Below are positions 33,835-43,845 of a stretch of 64,000 nucleotides of DNA, piece by piece (position 1 is the first letter of the stretch; every line of letters begins with the position of its first letter). A program made the translations under genes and the position numbers. The DNA is from Allomyces macrogynus ATCC 38327 (lineage: Eukaryota; Blastocladiomycota; Blastocladiomycetes; Blastocladiales; Blastocladiaceae), in assembly GCA_000151295.1 (NCBI GenBank), contig GG745329.1, forward strand, positions 1,582,190 through 1,646,189. Direction: 5' to 3'. The notes beneath the pieces were generated by a model, which searched no databases, was not told where the DNA came from, and saw nothing but the letters and a program-made list of their open reading frames with translations.

Positions 33835-36800
33835 ATGGCCGACCCGGACGCCCCGCCCTTGCCAGTCGGTCCCACGCCGCCCGTGCTTGCGCGGCTGGCC
33901 ACCGGGCCCATGCCAGCGTCGCTCGTCTCGCTCGCGTCGTTCCCGGCCCCCAACTCGGCCGGCGGTGCGACGCCCGGGGGCCCAAGCTCGAGTGTCATGG
34001 GCGGCGATGCGTCGCTCTACCAGCAGGCGTTTGCACTGCTCGAACGGCTCGCCGTCATCGACTTTTTCCCGGCCTACATTGAGCACGCCGCTGCGGCTGT
34101 AGTCGCGGCTACGACGCCGCCCGGTGTGCCACTCAACACGACGGTCCCCGTTTTGCCCGTGCCCGTGCCGCCGCTCGCCGCGTCGGTCGTCTTGGCCGTG
34201 ACGGCTGCGGGCGCATCAGTGGCCAGCGACCCTGTCACGCTGCTCTGGACGCTATTGCGGCTCGGCGAACCGCTCGCCTGGCTCATCAACCTCGGGTTCC
34301 CGCCGACGCCGGGCACCGACGACCGTGCGCTCGACCTGGCGTCGTTCACTGCCGCCACGGGCCAGTCGGCTGCTCAGGCCGCGGCCTCTGGTACGCCCGT
34401 GATTCCGCACCCGGAAGCCCTTGCGGCGGCCCTGCCGCAAATCAACAACATGAAGACGCACGTGTTCCATGCGCTTGTCGCGCTGCGGCAGCACGGCGGC
34501 GACCTGCGCATCGACCCGGAGCGCGACCTGTTTTCCATCACGCAGCTCTACTCGGACGACACGTCGGGCCTGCTCAAGGTCCTGCAAATGCTGCGCGTCG
34601 TGCTCGATGCGTTTGAGCGGCAGGGCCGGATTCCGCGCGCGCCGCCCGCCGCCGCCGTCGATGCGGCCACGGCCATGACGCTGCGTCGCGGGTCGGCGGC
34701 CACGTTCCGCCGCCCGAGTCTCGCGCCGAGCATGTTTGCGAATGGCGATAACGCGGGGGTCATGGCCAGTTCCGACTCGCTGCCGTCAGCCGACGCGCAG
34801 ACGCCGACCTCGGCCACGTCGTCAGTGCAGCCGCCGGCGGCACTGACATTGCGCGAGCGCGTGCTCGTCGAGCTGCTGACAACCGAGCGCAAGTACGTGC
34901 AGGACCTGGAGCGGCTGCGCAACTACAACCAGTTCCTGGCGTCGCGCGATATCGTTTCGCCCGTGACGCTCTCGCACATGTTCAGCAACCTGAACGCGCT
35001 CGTCGATTTCCAGCGCCGGTTCCTGATTGGGCTCGAGACGCTGCTCGGGTCGGCGCCGCCGGGCGAAGAGCGCGTGGGCGCTCTGTTTGTCGCGCACGAA
35101 GTGGAGATGGCCAAGGCCTACCAAGAGTTTTGCGCGAATTACCAGACGGCGATCGATACTGCGCTCGACAACTTGCCGGCATTGCAGACGGCCGCACACG
35201 TCATGGAGCCGCAGTACGAGGTGCAGTCGTTCTTGATCAAGCCGATTCAGCGCATTTGTCGGTACCCGCTGCTGCTGAACGAACTCATCAAGAAGACCAA
35301 GCCGCACCCGGAACTCGCGCACTTGCTCGGCGATTTGCAGGATGGGTTGCTCTCGATGAAGCGCGCGGCCGATGCCGTCAACGAGGCGCGCCGCCGGCAA
35401 GAGAACCGGCGCATGCGCGACGTGCTGCGGCACCAGGTCGAGGACTGGAAGGGCCAGGATATCGAAACGTTTGGCGACCTGCTCCTCTACGACCGGTTTG
35501 TCATGCGCATCCAGGACTTTGACCGCGATTTCGCGATCTTCTTGTTTGACAAGATCATGCTCTGCTGCAAGGAACTGGCCCCGGCGCCCAAACCGTCGAG
35601 TACTTTGCTCAAGCGCAAGTCGCGCCGCGCTATGTCGTCGGCGTCGCTCATGACGCTCGGGTCCGGCGCGAACAACAGTAGCAGCAACGTCAACGACGCC
35701 GCGGGCCATCATGACGGCGGGAACCATCACCACCATCCGGGCGACGATACGCGGTACCAGATCAAGGGCCGCATTTGGATGGGCGGGATCACCGACTTGC
35801 GCGGTGGTGAAGTCGAGCCGAGTACTTGGATGCTCACCGTCGTCTGGTCGGCGCCCACCAAGACTGAGTCGTTTACGCTGCGATGCCGCAACGAAGAGCA
35901 GTACCACCAATGGCGGTCGACGCTCGAGCGGCTCGTCGAGGATACGCGCGTGCGGTCGCGGTCGCGGTCCGCTCGGCCGCGTGCTGTCTCGCGGCTGCGG
36001 TCCGAGGTGGGCGCGAGCAGCCCGGCACTGCCCACGTCCGAGGAGGCCGCTGCTCAAATGCAGTACTACTACCAGCAGCAGCAACTGCAGGCGCAGATGC
36101 AAGCGCAGCAGCTCGCGGCTCAGCAGCAGTACCAGCAACAAATGCAACAGCAGCAGCTCCAGCAACAGCCGCAGCAGCCGTACCAGGCCGCCTACCCGGT
36201 GCGCAGCACGTCGGGCATTGGCCACTATGCTGCATCCGTGTCGGACCAAGGGTACGCGCACCAATACGACCCGACCGCGTACTATGCCGACGAGAATCTC
36301 GACACGAGCCCGCTGAGCACGCAAACGCCCACAACGCCCGTGCGTGGCCGCGCGCCGGGCCCCGCCGGTGCTGGGTATGACCCGGTCCCGCCCGGGTACC
36401 GTCCGCCGCCGCCCTACGACGAGTTTGTCGAGCAGTCGGGCCGCCCTGTGGGGCACTATGACGTGCACGACCCGCAGTACGAGCGTGCGAGCTCGCCGTA
36501 CTCGCCGTCGCCCTACGAAGGCAACGGCTTGCACCACAGCTACAGCGCACAGGACATGCAGGGCGAAATGAACTCGCCGTACGCGCGGCACCAACTTGCG
36601 CAGGCGGCGTCGTTTCAGTCGGCGCCCGGCGGGTCGAATGCGCCGCCGCCGCCGCGGTCCCGGTCGGCGTCACGGTCACGCGTCCCGTCGACACCGGTGA
36701 CCCCAGTGCGGTCGTCGGCACGGTCGCCGCACGCGCTGTCGATGACCTCGGCCTCAGGGGCTCCGCCGCGCCGTATGCCGTCGGTCCCGCGGATGCCCGC

Positions 36801-38796
36801 TGACTGGATGCAGCCACCCACGGTCCCACCGCCGAACGCCAGCCTGCCGCCGCTCCCGCCTTTGCCTGTCGCTGCCGGCCCGCCGCCGTCGTCCCCGCTG
36901 CCAGCACCGCCCAGAACTCCACCGCCCACGCGCGGGTCGCCTGCACCTATGCCGCCCTCGGCACCAGCGCCCGGAGGCCCGCTGCCCGCTGTCCCGTCGC
37001 TGCGGCGCAGCAGTTTGTCGCTCGTGACCGCCGCGCCGCCGCGGCACGCGTCAGTCTATGCGACGGCCCCCTCGTCGCCGATGCCACCACCCGGCTCCGT
37101 CGACAGCGGCAGCAGCGACGTGCACCGCAGCGCATCGGTCCCGCCGCCACCGCTCCCGCCGCTGCCGCCGGCGCCACTTCCGCCACCACCGCCGCGCGTG
37201 CGCCGTGCGATCGTGCTCGACAACGACCCGAGCATGTTCTCGGACGACCGTGCCGACAGCGAGCTCACGACACCGTCGGAATTGATGATGGGGTACTATG
37301 ACTATACGTTGCTGCCGCCCAGTGTCCCGGCCCTGCGCACGGGTGGCGCGCTGAGCCCGTCAGCGCCGCGGACCACGTCGTTGCCTGCGCATGCGGCCAT
37401 GTCGGATATGGGTGGCGCTGCGTCGGAAGTCGCGTCGGACTTGTCGGTTGGCGCGCACCGCGGGACGCCGGCGCAGTCGACGCTGTCGGTGTCGGCGCCG
37501 CCGCCGATGCCGGCGTCAGATGTCGCGGATAAGTCGGACGATGACGGCGAGCCTGCTGTGGCGAGTGATGTTGGTGCGAATGAGGAAGGAGACGAGGAGG
37601 CCGAGGCGAAGGTGAATGTGCAGCTGCCAGAAGCCGACGATGGCGCGACCGTGTCGGTCGAAACAGAAGACCACGCCATGGACTCGGAGCTGTTGCCGGG
37701 CACGTCGCCCGCAACGGCGGCTCCGTCCACGGCGCCGGGGACGGCACGGTCGTCGGTGGTCGTGTTTGAGAACGGGACCGACGAGGCCGCGACGGAAGTC
37801 GACCCGTCCGAGGTGCCGCACTCGCCGGCGCTCGCGGCGGCTGACAGCGAGGACGACGATGCCGCGACGGTTCCCGACGACGTGGACGAGGACGACGTGC
37901 CCGCCCCGCAGTTGCTCGTGCAAGCGTCGTCGACGGTGCATGACGATTTGGAGACGGAGCCCGACCACAACGAGCATGAAGTGCACGACGTTGATGACGC
38001 GGCCACGTCACGGTACCCGCCGTCGGAGCCCGACGTGGCTCACGTGGACCCGGCCGATGAGGCCGAGGCGTTGCTCAAGTCGATACGGCCGCCGTCGCAC
38101 GTGTCGGCCTCGACCGCACCCACGCACGGCGCGGGCCCCGTGCACCGGTCGCACCCGTACGCATCGTCCAACTACGCGTCGTCCAACTATGCCCCGTCGG
38201 TCGCATCGGCCGCTTCCAACTCGTCGGCGGCTGCTGCGCACCGGCACCGGTCCATGTCGACGACGGGCGCTGCTGACCGCGCGGCCGCTGCGGCCATGCA
38301 GTCGACAACCTCGCCGTCGCCGCCCAACTCGCGCCCGCCGTCGGGCTCGTCGCCGCTCATGGCGCTCGGGTCGCGACTCACCGCGGCGTTGTCGCGGTCG
38401 GCGTCCCCCTCGGCCGGGTCCGGGCGCCGGTACCCGAGCCCGTCGACGCCGTTGCCGCCGGTTCCACAGGGCGCGACCGCGAATGCTTCGGGCGGTCCGC
38501 TGATTGAGGTGGTCAAGTGCCGCGTCTACCACAACGGCAACATGTACGTGCTGCTGCTGCCGCGCGGCGTGTCGTACCAGGGGCTCGTTGCGCAGATCAA
38601 GCGCAAGGTCGGGCGCACGGCCGACGTGCGCATCAAGTACGAGGACGAGGACTCGGACTTCGTGCTGATTGCCGGTGATGAGGACGTGGCCACGGCCATG
38701 GCGGCCGCGTGGACCACAGCGTCGCGCGTCGCAGCCGCCGCGCAGAGTCTCGTCTCGGCGCCCGCTGTGCTCAATCTCTTTGTCTTCGATGTTTAG
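33835..38796 (+). CDS. CDC24: Cdc24-like guanine nucleotide exchange factor for Cdc42
   Basis: A single exon from ATG 33835 (CACCATGGCC context) to TAG 38796, 1,653 residues, about twice yeast Cdc24. The N-terminal CH-like Cdc24 region (LWTLLRLGEPLAWLINLGFP, MKTHVFHALVALRQH) is at ~140-265. The DH domain (~337-520) has TTERKYVQDLERLRNYN and the Cdc24 signature EVQSFLIKPIQRICRYPLLL. The PH domain (~545-705) has FGDLLLYDRFVM and FAIFLFDKIMLCCKE, with YRIKGRI-like strands after an insert. A ~800-residue Gln/Pro/Ser/Asp-rich linker contains several poly-Pro runs (possible SH3 or WW sites). The PB1 domain (~1555-1650) carries the acidic OPCA motif YEDEDSDFVLIAGDEDV, as needed to pair with Bem1. 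Expected role: local Cdc42 activation for polarity and hyphal/rhizoid growth. Confidence 0.95.
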   Translation: MADPDAPPLPVGPTPPVLARLATGPMPASLVSLASFPAPNSAGGATPGGPSSSVMGGDASLYQQAFALLERLAVIDFFPAYIEHAAAAVVAATTPPGVPLNTTVPVLPVPVPPLAASVVLAVTAAGASVASDPVTLLWTLLRLGEPLAWLINLGFPPTPGTDDRALDLASFTAATGQSAAQAAASGTPVIPHPEALAAALPQINNMKTHVFHALVALRQHGGDLRIDPERDLFSITQLYSDDTSGLLKVLQMLRVVLDAFERQGRIPRAPPAAAVDAATAMTLRRGSAATFRRPSLAPSMFANGDNAGVMASSDSLPSADAQTPTSATSSVQPPAALTLRERVLVELLTTERKYVQDLERLRNYNQFLASRDIVSPVTLSHMFSNLNALVDFQRRFLIGLETLLGSAPPGEERVGALFVAHEVEMAKAYQEFCANYQTAIDTALDNLPALQTAAHVMEPQYEVQSFLIKPIQRICRYPLLLNELIKKTKPHPELAHLLGDLQDGLLSMKRAADAVNEARRRQENRRMRDVLRHQVEDWKGQDIETFGDLLLYDRFVMRIQDFDRDFAIFLFDKIMLCCKELAPAPKPSSTLLKRKSRRAMSSASLMTLGSGANNSSSNVNDAAGHHDGGNHHHHPGDDTRYQIKGRIWMGGITDLRGGEVEPSTWMLTVVWSAPTKTESFTLRCRNEEQYHQWRSTLERLVEDTRVRSRSRSARPRAVSRLRSEVGASSPALPTSEEAAAQMQYYYQQQQLQAQMQAQQLAAQQQYQQQMQQQQLQQQPQQPYQAAYPVRSTSGIGHYAASVSDQGYAHQYDPTAYYADENLDTSPLSTQTPTTPVRGRAPGPAGAGYDPVPPGYRPPPPYDEFVEQSGRPVGHYDVHDPQYERASSPYSPSPYEGNGLHHSYSAQDMQGEMNSPYARHQLAQAASFQSAPGGSNAPPPPRSRSASRSRVPSTPVTPVRSSARSPHALSMTSASGAPPRRMPSVPRMPADWMQPPTVPPPNASLPPLPPLPVAAGPPPSSPLPAPPRTPPPTRGSPAPMPPSAPAPGGPLPAVPSLRRSSLSLVTAAPPRHASVYATAPSSPMPPPGSVDSGSSDVHRSASVPPPPLPPLPPAPLPPPPPRVRRAIVLDNDPSMFSDDRADSELTTPSELMMGYYDYTLLPPSVPALRTGGALSPSAPRTTSLPAHAAMSDMGGAASEVASDLSVGAHRGTPAQSTLSVSAPPPMPASDVADKSDDDGEPAVASDVGANEEGDEEAEAKVNVQLPEADDGATVSVETEDHAMDSELLPGTSPATAAPSTAPGTARSSVVVFENGTDEAATEVDPSEVPHSPALAAADSEDDDAATVPDDVDEDDVPAPQLLVQASSTVHDDLETEPDHNEHEVHDVDDAATSRYPPSEPDVAHVDPADEAEALLKSIRPPSHVSASTAPTHGAGPVHRSHPYASSNYASSNYAPSVASAASNSSAAAAHRHRSMSTTGAADRAAAAAMQSTTSPSPPNSRPPSGSSPLMALGSRLTAALSRSASPSAGSGRRYPSPSTPLPPVPQGATANASGGPLIEVVKCRVYHNGNMYVLLLPRGVSYQGLVAQIKRKVGRTADVRIKYEDEDSDFVLIAGDEDVATAMAAAWTTASRVAAAAQSLVSAPAVLNLFVFDV

Positions 38797-39466
38797 TGCC
38801 GGAAAAGATGCTGGTGCACGCGAAGTTCCTGTCCGTCGCTCACAATTGCCCGACCCCACCTTGTATCCACTCTAATTTTTTTGCTGTCTTTCACATCTGC
38901 CTCTCTGTTGTTGCCCGGTCGCACCCCGCCGCATTGATTCATCATTTTCTTTTGCACTTGCGTTTTCCCGTTGGCTCGTTTTCGTTTGTCTTGGCTCGTT
39001 TGTCCCCTCCCCCATCTGCTCCTTTGTGTCCTTTGTTGGCGCGCGTTGCCATTTCATCATACAGGCACCGCTTGCGCGTAGGTTTCTTATGCTCGTCTCG
39101 TGTTTCCTTGAACCGGCCGGCCGGCATGATCCAGGGCGAATTCGGCGCGATGACTGTCGCGATTACTGGCCTTCATAAGCCAGGAGAGCAGGAGAGGAGA
39201 GCGGGACCGTCAACTTGCCGGCAGTCGGCCCTCCCGCCTGTTTGACGCTCGCCTGAGCGACAACGCGAACAATGGATCGCAGCCTATCTACCTCAGGACG
39301 GTCGTCGTTGATGACGGCGATGCACAAGAGAGAGGACCATCTCTTGCGACCCATGAACGGATCCAATGTATTTGACAACAACCAAACCCGCGAGAAAAGG
39401 GGGCGAGCACGCCCGCGATTCCATTGTCCATCTCAAAATGAATCTGCGCGCCAGACAAACGACGCG
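38797..39466. other. Convergent intergenic region after CDC24
   Basis: 3' flanks of CDC24 and of the flavoprotein gene. T-rich stretch around 38870-39060 as in a 3' UTR. No gene seen. Confidence 0.5.
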
Positions 39467-40273
39467 TCACGCGTACACGGTCGTCACGACCCACTCACCA
39501 TCACCGGCAGCCGCGTCGGTCGCGTCTCCGCCCTCGGCCCCTGCTGCAGCCGCACGCTTCCACACCGTCCGCGCGTGCGGGTGCGGCTGCCGCAAGTCGA
39601 GGTAACCCACCTCGTCTGGATCGAGCACGAGCACGGCAAAATGATCGCTGACGGCCTCGAGCGATGCCGTGGCGGGAGTCGCCGCCGGTGCCGGCCCTTC
39701 GGGCGGGAAGTACGACCCGGGATTCGGCGCGAGGTACGCTGCGCGTGCTGCCGGCGACAAAGACCGCCACAGCTCGGCACGCAGCGTCTGTGCGCGCTGA
39801 GCGGCGCCACGCGGGGACGCGAGAATCACGGCCATGGCGCCCGACACGCGGAACTGCTCGCGCGTCGTCGGCATGTACCAGCAGGCCTCGGCGGGTGCGG
39901 TACCGCCGCGTGCGCCACGGTCGAGCACGTGCGCGACCTTGTTCGACCGCGCGTCCGTCACGAACACGAGTCGGACGGGGCCAGAGCCGGTCAATTCGGC
40001 GGAAGACGCGTTTGGGAGCGAGTCGGCCAGGTGAAGTCGCGCACCGGCGTACGGGCCGGCATCGCGTTCGGTACTTGGGGAGGCGGGGCCTGGCGTGGGG
40101 CCTACGAGCACGCCTCGGAAGACGACGGTGCGCACGCGCGGCACTTGCAAAAGCGGGTCGATGGTCGCGAGCTGGAGGTATTTGGCCGTGTGCGATACGC
40201 TGGCCAGGTTGTCGGTAAACGCGCGCACGAGCTGCGAGGGCCACGCGCTCGCAACAGCTGCTGTTGCTGCCAT
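39467..40273 (-). CDS. Pyridoxamine-phosphate-oxidase-like FMN-binding protein (Alr4036 type)
   Basis: One exon, 268 residues, from ATG 40273 (MAATAAVASAWPSQLVRAF) to TAG-type end at 39467. Motifs fit the PPOX Alr4036 family: KYLQLATIDPLLQVPRVRTV then VFRGVLVG; VRLVFVTDARSNKVAHVLD; ACWYMPTTREQFRVSGAMAV; ELWRSLSPAARAAYLAPNPG; and a C-terminal FAVLVLDPDEVGYLDLRQPH. These include the FMN phosphate-binding Arg/Ser/Lys positions (TDARSNK) seen in the family. Function within the family is poorly defined; vitamin B6 oxidation or another FMN redox role are both possible. The short Gly/Ala insert near the C-terminus is unremarkable. Confidence 0.85.
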   Translation of the reverse strand: MAATAAVASAWPSQLVRAFTDNLASVSHTAKYLQLATIDPLLQVPRVRTVVFRGVLVGPTPGPASPSTERDAGPYAGARLHLADSLPNASSAELTGSGPVRLVFVTDARSNKVAHVLDRGARGGTAPAEACWYMPTTREQFRVSGAMAVILASPRGAAQRAQTLRAELWRSLSPAARAAYLAPNPGSYFPPEGPAPAATPATASLEAVSDHFAVLVLDPDEVGYLDLRQPHPHARTVWKRAAAAGAEGGDATDAAAGDGEWVVTTVYA

Positions 40274-40663
40274 GTTGTTCGTAGGGACTGGTCGCTGCCG
40301 TGCTGTTCAGGAACACCTGCGAACGTGATCGTCGTGATCGCGTTGCTTGCACTCTGCTTGAGATGGAGAATGGCGGAGATGAAGCTGTCGGCAGGGGATA
40401 ACGTAGTCGGAAGCTACGGCCAGCCCCAACAAAAACGACGCGTGTTGTCGCAGAACTGGCCTCAAAGATCTGACTTTCGAAAACGACGCTATTCGCTTGA
40501 CATGACAGCGCACAACTAAGTGAAGATGAAGAATATCCATTGTAATCCACGCCTCGCGTGCGCCGACACCGCGCGCCGTCGCCCGACCAGCGTTGCCCCC
40601 GGAACCACCGGCCAGATCGCGCGTCGCTGCAACGTCGCTGCGCGCCGAAACCGACAAGTGGGT
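40274..40663. other. Intergenic: flavoprotein promoter and uS12 3' flank
   Basis: 390 bases between two minus-strand genes; nothing specific recognised. Confidence 0.5.
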
Positions 40664-41682
40664 TTACGAACGGGGCTTCTCCTTCTTCTCCTTGTAGAGC
40701 GCGAGCAGCGACACACCCGAGACCTTGACAATCTTGAAGCGGACACCGGGAATATCACCGACGGCGCGGCCCTTGCGACCGAACCCGGCCACGAGCACCT
40801 CGTCGTTCTCATCGACAAAGTTGAGGCAACCGTCGTTGGGCACGAAGGCCGTGATCTTCTTGCCGTTCTTGATCAGCTGCACACGCACACACTTGCGAAT
40901 GGCCGAGTTGGGCTGCTTGGCCTCAACACCAATCTTTTCCAGGACAATGCCCTTGGCGTGCGACGCACCGGCGAACGGCGACGACTTGAAGGCGGTGCCG
41001 AGCGCGCGCTTCTTGTACTGGTTGTCCGACCACCGCTGGTCACGGCGGCGGTTGCGCAGCGTGCGCGCAGCGTTCAAACCACGAGGCTTACCTGTATTGC
41101 ACGACAGCAAAGACAAAAACGGTGAGCATGACGATCAGCTAGCAAAAGATGATCGTGACCACCACCGCAACGGCAGCGCGACAACGCTCCGTGGCGTCGT
41201 TCGTTCCCCAACGCGACCCACAGACCCGATTGAGCCCAATTTGTCCGTTTCCTGCCAGCGGCATTGCGAGCAAACTGCCGAGTGCCAGTCGGAACCGCGT
41301 CCGAGTTGACGAATGCGACCCTTTCACCCCCGCAGCCGCAAAAAACGGTCAAAACGGTCACACACGCATTCCACGGCGAGCGTAGAGTACGGGAATTCCG
41401 CCATGTTGCCGGAAGTTGTCCAGTCGTCCAAAACGTGGTGGAGGGCGCAAATTCGTGACGGATGGACGGGCGTGACCACGCCCAAACCGGCGGTCTCGCG
41501 GCAGGTTCGACGGCGTGCAAGCGGGAATGCAGCACTGCGGTCGTACGGCGAGGCGTTCGAGCGAGATTGGCGATTGAAATGGCCGGTTTTCGGGCTCAAG
41601 TAGTCGGGTCGCTGGGGCTCATGGTGGTCGTGGCAGCGCTGTCGTGGCGGTGGTGGGGGCAGCAGTTACGCCACGGACCCAT
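40664..41682 (-). CDS. RPS23: 40S ribosomal protein uS12
   Basis: Exon 2 (41091-40664) encodes the full protein after Met-Gly: [20 protein letters not shown], then [50 protein letters not shown] and C-terminal [14 protein letters not shown]. The invariant decoding-centre loop KQPNSAIRK is intact. The exon starts with the second and third bases of the Gly codon, so the first exon must end ATGG. ATGG|GTCCGT at 41682-41679 fits, giving 143 residues, the normal length; the intron would be 587 nt. That first exon is inference and is supported by a CT-rich leader like that of eL18. uS12 sits at the decoding centre of the small subunit. Confidence 0.92.
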
Positions 41683-41730
41683 GTTGAATGAAGATGAGTA
41701 TGGGGCGAGAGAGGGGGCATGCACAGTTCA
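41683..41730 (-). promoter_or_regulatory. CT-rich leader upstream of uS12
   Basis: On the minus strand, gcatgccccctctctcgccc is followed by catactcatcttcattcaac and then the proposed ATG. It mirrors the leader of eL18. Confidence 0.45.
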
Positions 41731-41997
41731 CCTGTGCTTCCGTTCGTGGCCCGAGTTCGGGGCTTGATGCGGCTTACAATGCACGTGAAACTTAACCTGG
41801 TTAGGTTCTCGGACCTTGGCTAGGTTTTCGGTTCTCCCTCACTCTCACCTTTCGACCATCGAGTCCAACGTCAATTGTCAACCGACCAAGAACAACAAAG
41901 CCAACGGATCCGATTCAATTTTGGCAAAAATGGACACATCAAAATGAAGCTTCTGGCCCGCTTCTGGCCACACTCGCCACAACAACCTCCGACGTGC
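41731..41997. other. Intergenic: uS12 promoter and ketoacyl-reductase 3' flank
   Basis: Contains repeated ggttaggtt/ggctaggtt motifs near 41799-41827, about 115-145 bases upstream of the proposed uS12 start. No gene seen. Confidence 0.45.
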
Positions 41998-43365
41998 TTA
42001 GTTGTCCTTCTTGCCGGCCTCGCGCGCCTTCTTGGCGAGCGCACGCTTGCGAATCGACGCCTGCGTCGCGTAGGCCTTGTTGACCCAGAACGACGGCGAC
42101 CCAACGCGGTCAATGACCCAGTTCATGATCGCGTGCGCCGGGAAGGGCGACGACGTGAAGGGAGTCGAGGCACCGCCAGGGTTGCCAAGGCGGCGCAGAG
42201 CCGCGCGCACGTACTCGTGCGCCGTCGGAATCGTCCACGACGACTTGCGGATCTTGGACATGGCCGAGACGACAAAGTAGGTCGACAGGCACTGCACGTG
42301 CACCTTGTGCGGCGCCAACTCGCGGCCCACGGCCTGCGACCACGTCAGCAGGTAGGCCTTGGACGCCGAGTAGACGCTCAGCAGCGGCTGCGGCATCAGA
42401 CCCGCAAAAGAGCCCACGTTCAGGATCAGACCTTGCTGCTGCGCGACCATCTTGGGGGCCACCAGGCGCGTCACGGCCATGACCGACTTGATGTTCACGT
42501 TGACAATCGACTCGATGACCGCCGGGTTCTCCTCGACAAACGACACGGGGAACTCGTGGTTGGTGCCCACGTTGTTGACTATTGGCGCGGGGTTGCGCAA
42601 TTGGCGTATGTAACATGCTGGATGTCTTCGTTCATCCAAAGAGCAATGGTACACGTACCGAGAATCGTCACCTTGAGCGGGGCAAGCTCAGCACCGAGCT
42701 TCTCGTAGTCGGCCGACGTGGCGTGCGAGTAATCGAACGGAACAACCTTGGTCTCAACATTGTACTTGGACGCTGGTGATGAGACCAAGCAGTGCACGTC
42801 AGTCTCTGTTCTCCACCCCATCCGGTACTCGGAAAGCGAAAATGAACACGAACAAATCTCCGAAGCGAGTGTGTTCAGCTTCGACTCGGTCCGCGCCGAC
42901 AGCACGACGTTGTACTTGGCCTGCGCGAGCTGCAGCGCAAACTCCTTGCCGATACCGTCCGAGGCACCCGTGATGACTATAAAATCGGGGAAACACCGAA
43001 CCCATGGTCAGATTGTCCGTGGTCGAAATCGTTTGCGGCCGGGTGGAGTGGAGCCGTACCGGCCCACGCGCCCGTGCCAGCACCAAACTTCTTGATCTGT
43101 CCATTCGAACGCCGAAGTCATCAGTTGCCTCGTCCTTGACAGGCAGAGAGACGAGTAATCCGTCATCAGCCGCGGCAGGGACACGCACGTTGATCCCGCC
43201 GCGCAGCGTCAGGTTGAAGACGAGTTTGGCGAGGTCGAGCGCGTATTTGAGCACGACGACGGTGCCGAGGCCGCCCAGAACAAGGAGCGACAGCGGCGCC
43301 GAGCGCACTGCCGCGACGTAGGCGTCGATGCACTTGCAGCTAGCCAAGTTGGTCAAGTAATCCAT
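41998..43365 (-). CDS. IFA38: Very-long-chain 3-oxoacyl-CoA reductase (ER)
   Basis: Five exons, 43365-43189, 43096-43060, 42976-42854, 42772-42659 and 42578-41998, give 343 residues with every phase consistent. The 37-nt exon 2 encodes IKKFGAGTGAWA. An N-terminal membrane segment (LSLLVLGGLGTVVVLKYALD) precedes the Rossmann motif AVITGASDGIGKEFALQLA. NNVG, then NVNIKSVMAVTRL, the Ser of LNVGSFAGLMPQP and the catalytic YSASKAYL follow (short-chain dehydrogenase Ser-Tyr-Lys). The last residues KKDN form a KKxx ER-retrieval signal, as in the KAR/HSD17B12 family. It performs the second step of fatty-acid elongation to very-long chains, reducing 3-ketoacyl-CoA with NADPH. Confidence 0.93.
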
Positions 43366-43845
43366 GGCGGATCAAGTTGTCGTTGGTTGCTTCACGTGCG
43401 TTATCGGCAACGTCGGACGGGCTTCGACCAGTAGCGTGCAGCGACGACTGATCAACAAGACGGTGCGCCAGGTGCGAAATGGTGCGATTGCAAGCAGGGA
43501 GGGAGAGAGAGCGATGAAGCGGCCGAGCGGTGCAGAGCGGAAGCAAACGCGAAGTGATCTCTCGGCTCGGCGATCACGCGCCCCAAGACCCAACTTCCAC
43601 ACTTACAATCCGCTGCCCCATCATCACTCCACGGACCACCAACGATTTCACCACGGCCATAATTTATCGCTAACTCGAAATGGACATGTGGGTTGGATGG
43701 GCTCCAGCGCCAAGCGGGCGCAACGCCAACGGAAATGAATCAACGGAAAGAACAATCGAAATTCAGAATCCTGTATTCCTCAGTCTCTCACGTCAAAGTC
43801 TTCGCCGCACTGCCGTCCTTCCATCAAAAATGATGGGTCAACTGA
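43366..43845. other. Intergenic: ketoacyl-reductase promoter
   Basis: About 480 bases upstream of the reductase start, ending at the dynein relic. A purine-rich stretch lies at 43496-43530 on the plus strand. No gene seen. Confidence 0.5.

Noticed and set aside
34822..36594. Long open frame (590 codons) on the minus strand inside CDC24
   Set aside because: Antisense shadow of the DH/PH coding region; Arg/Val/His-rich with no domain.
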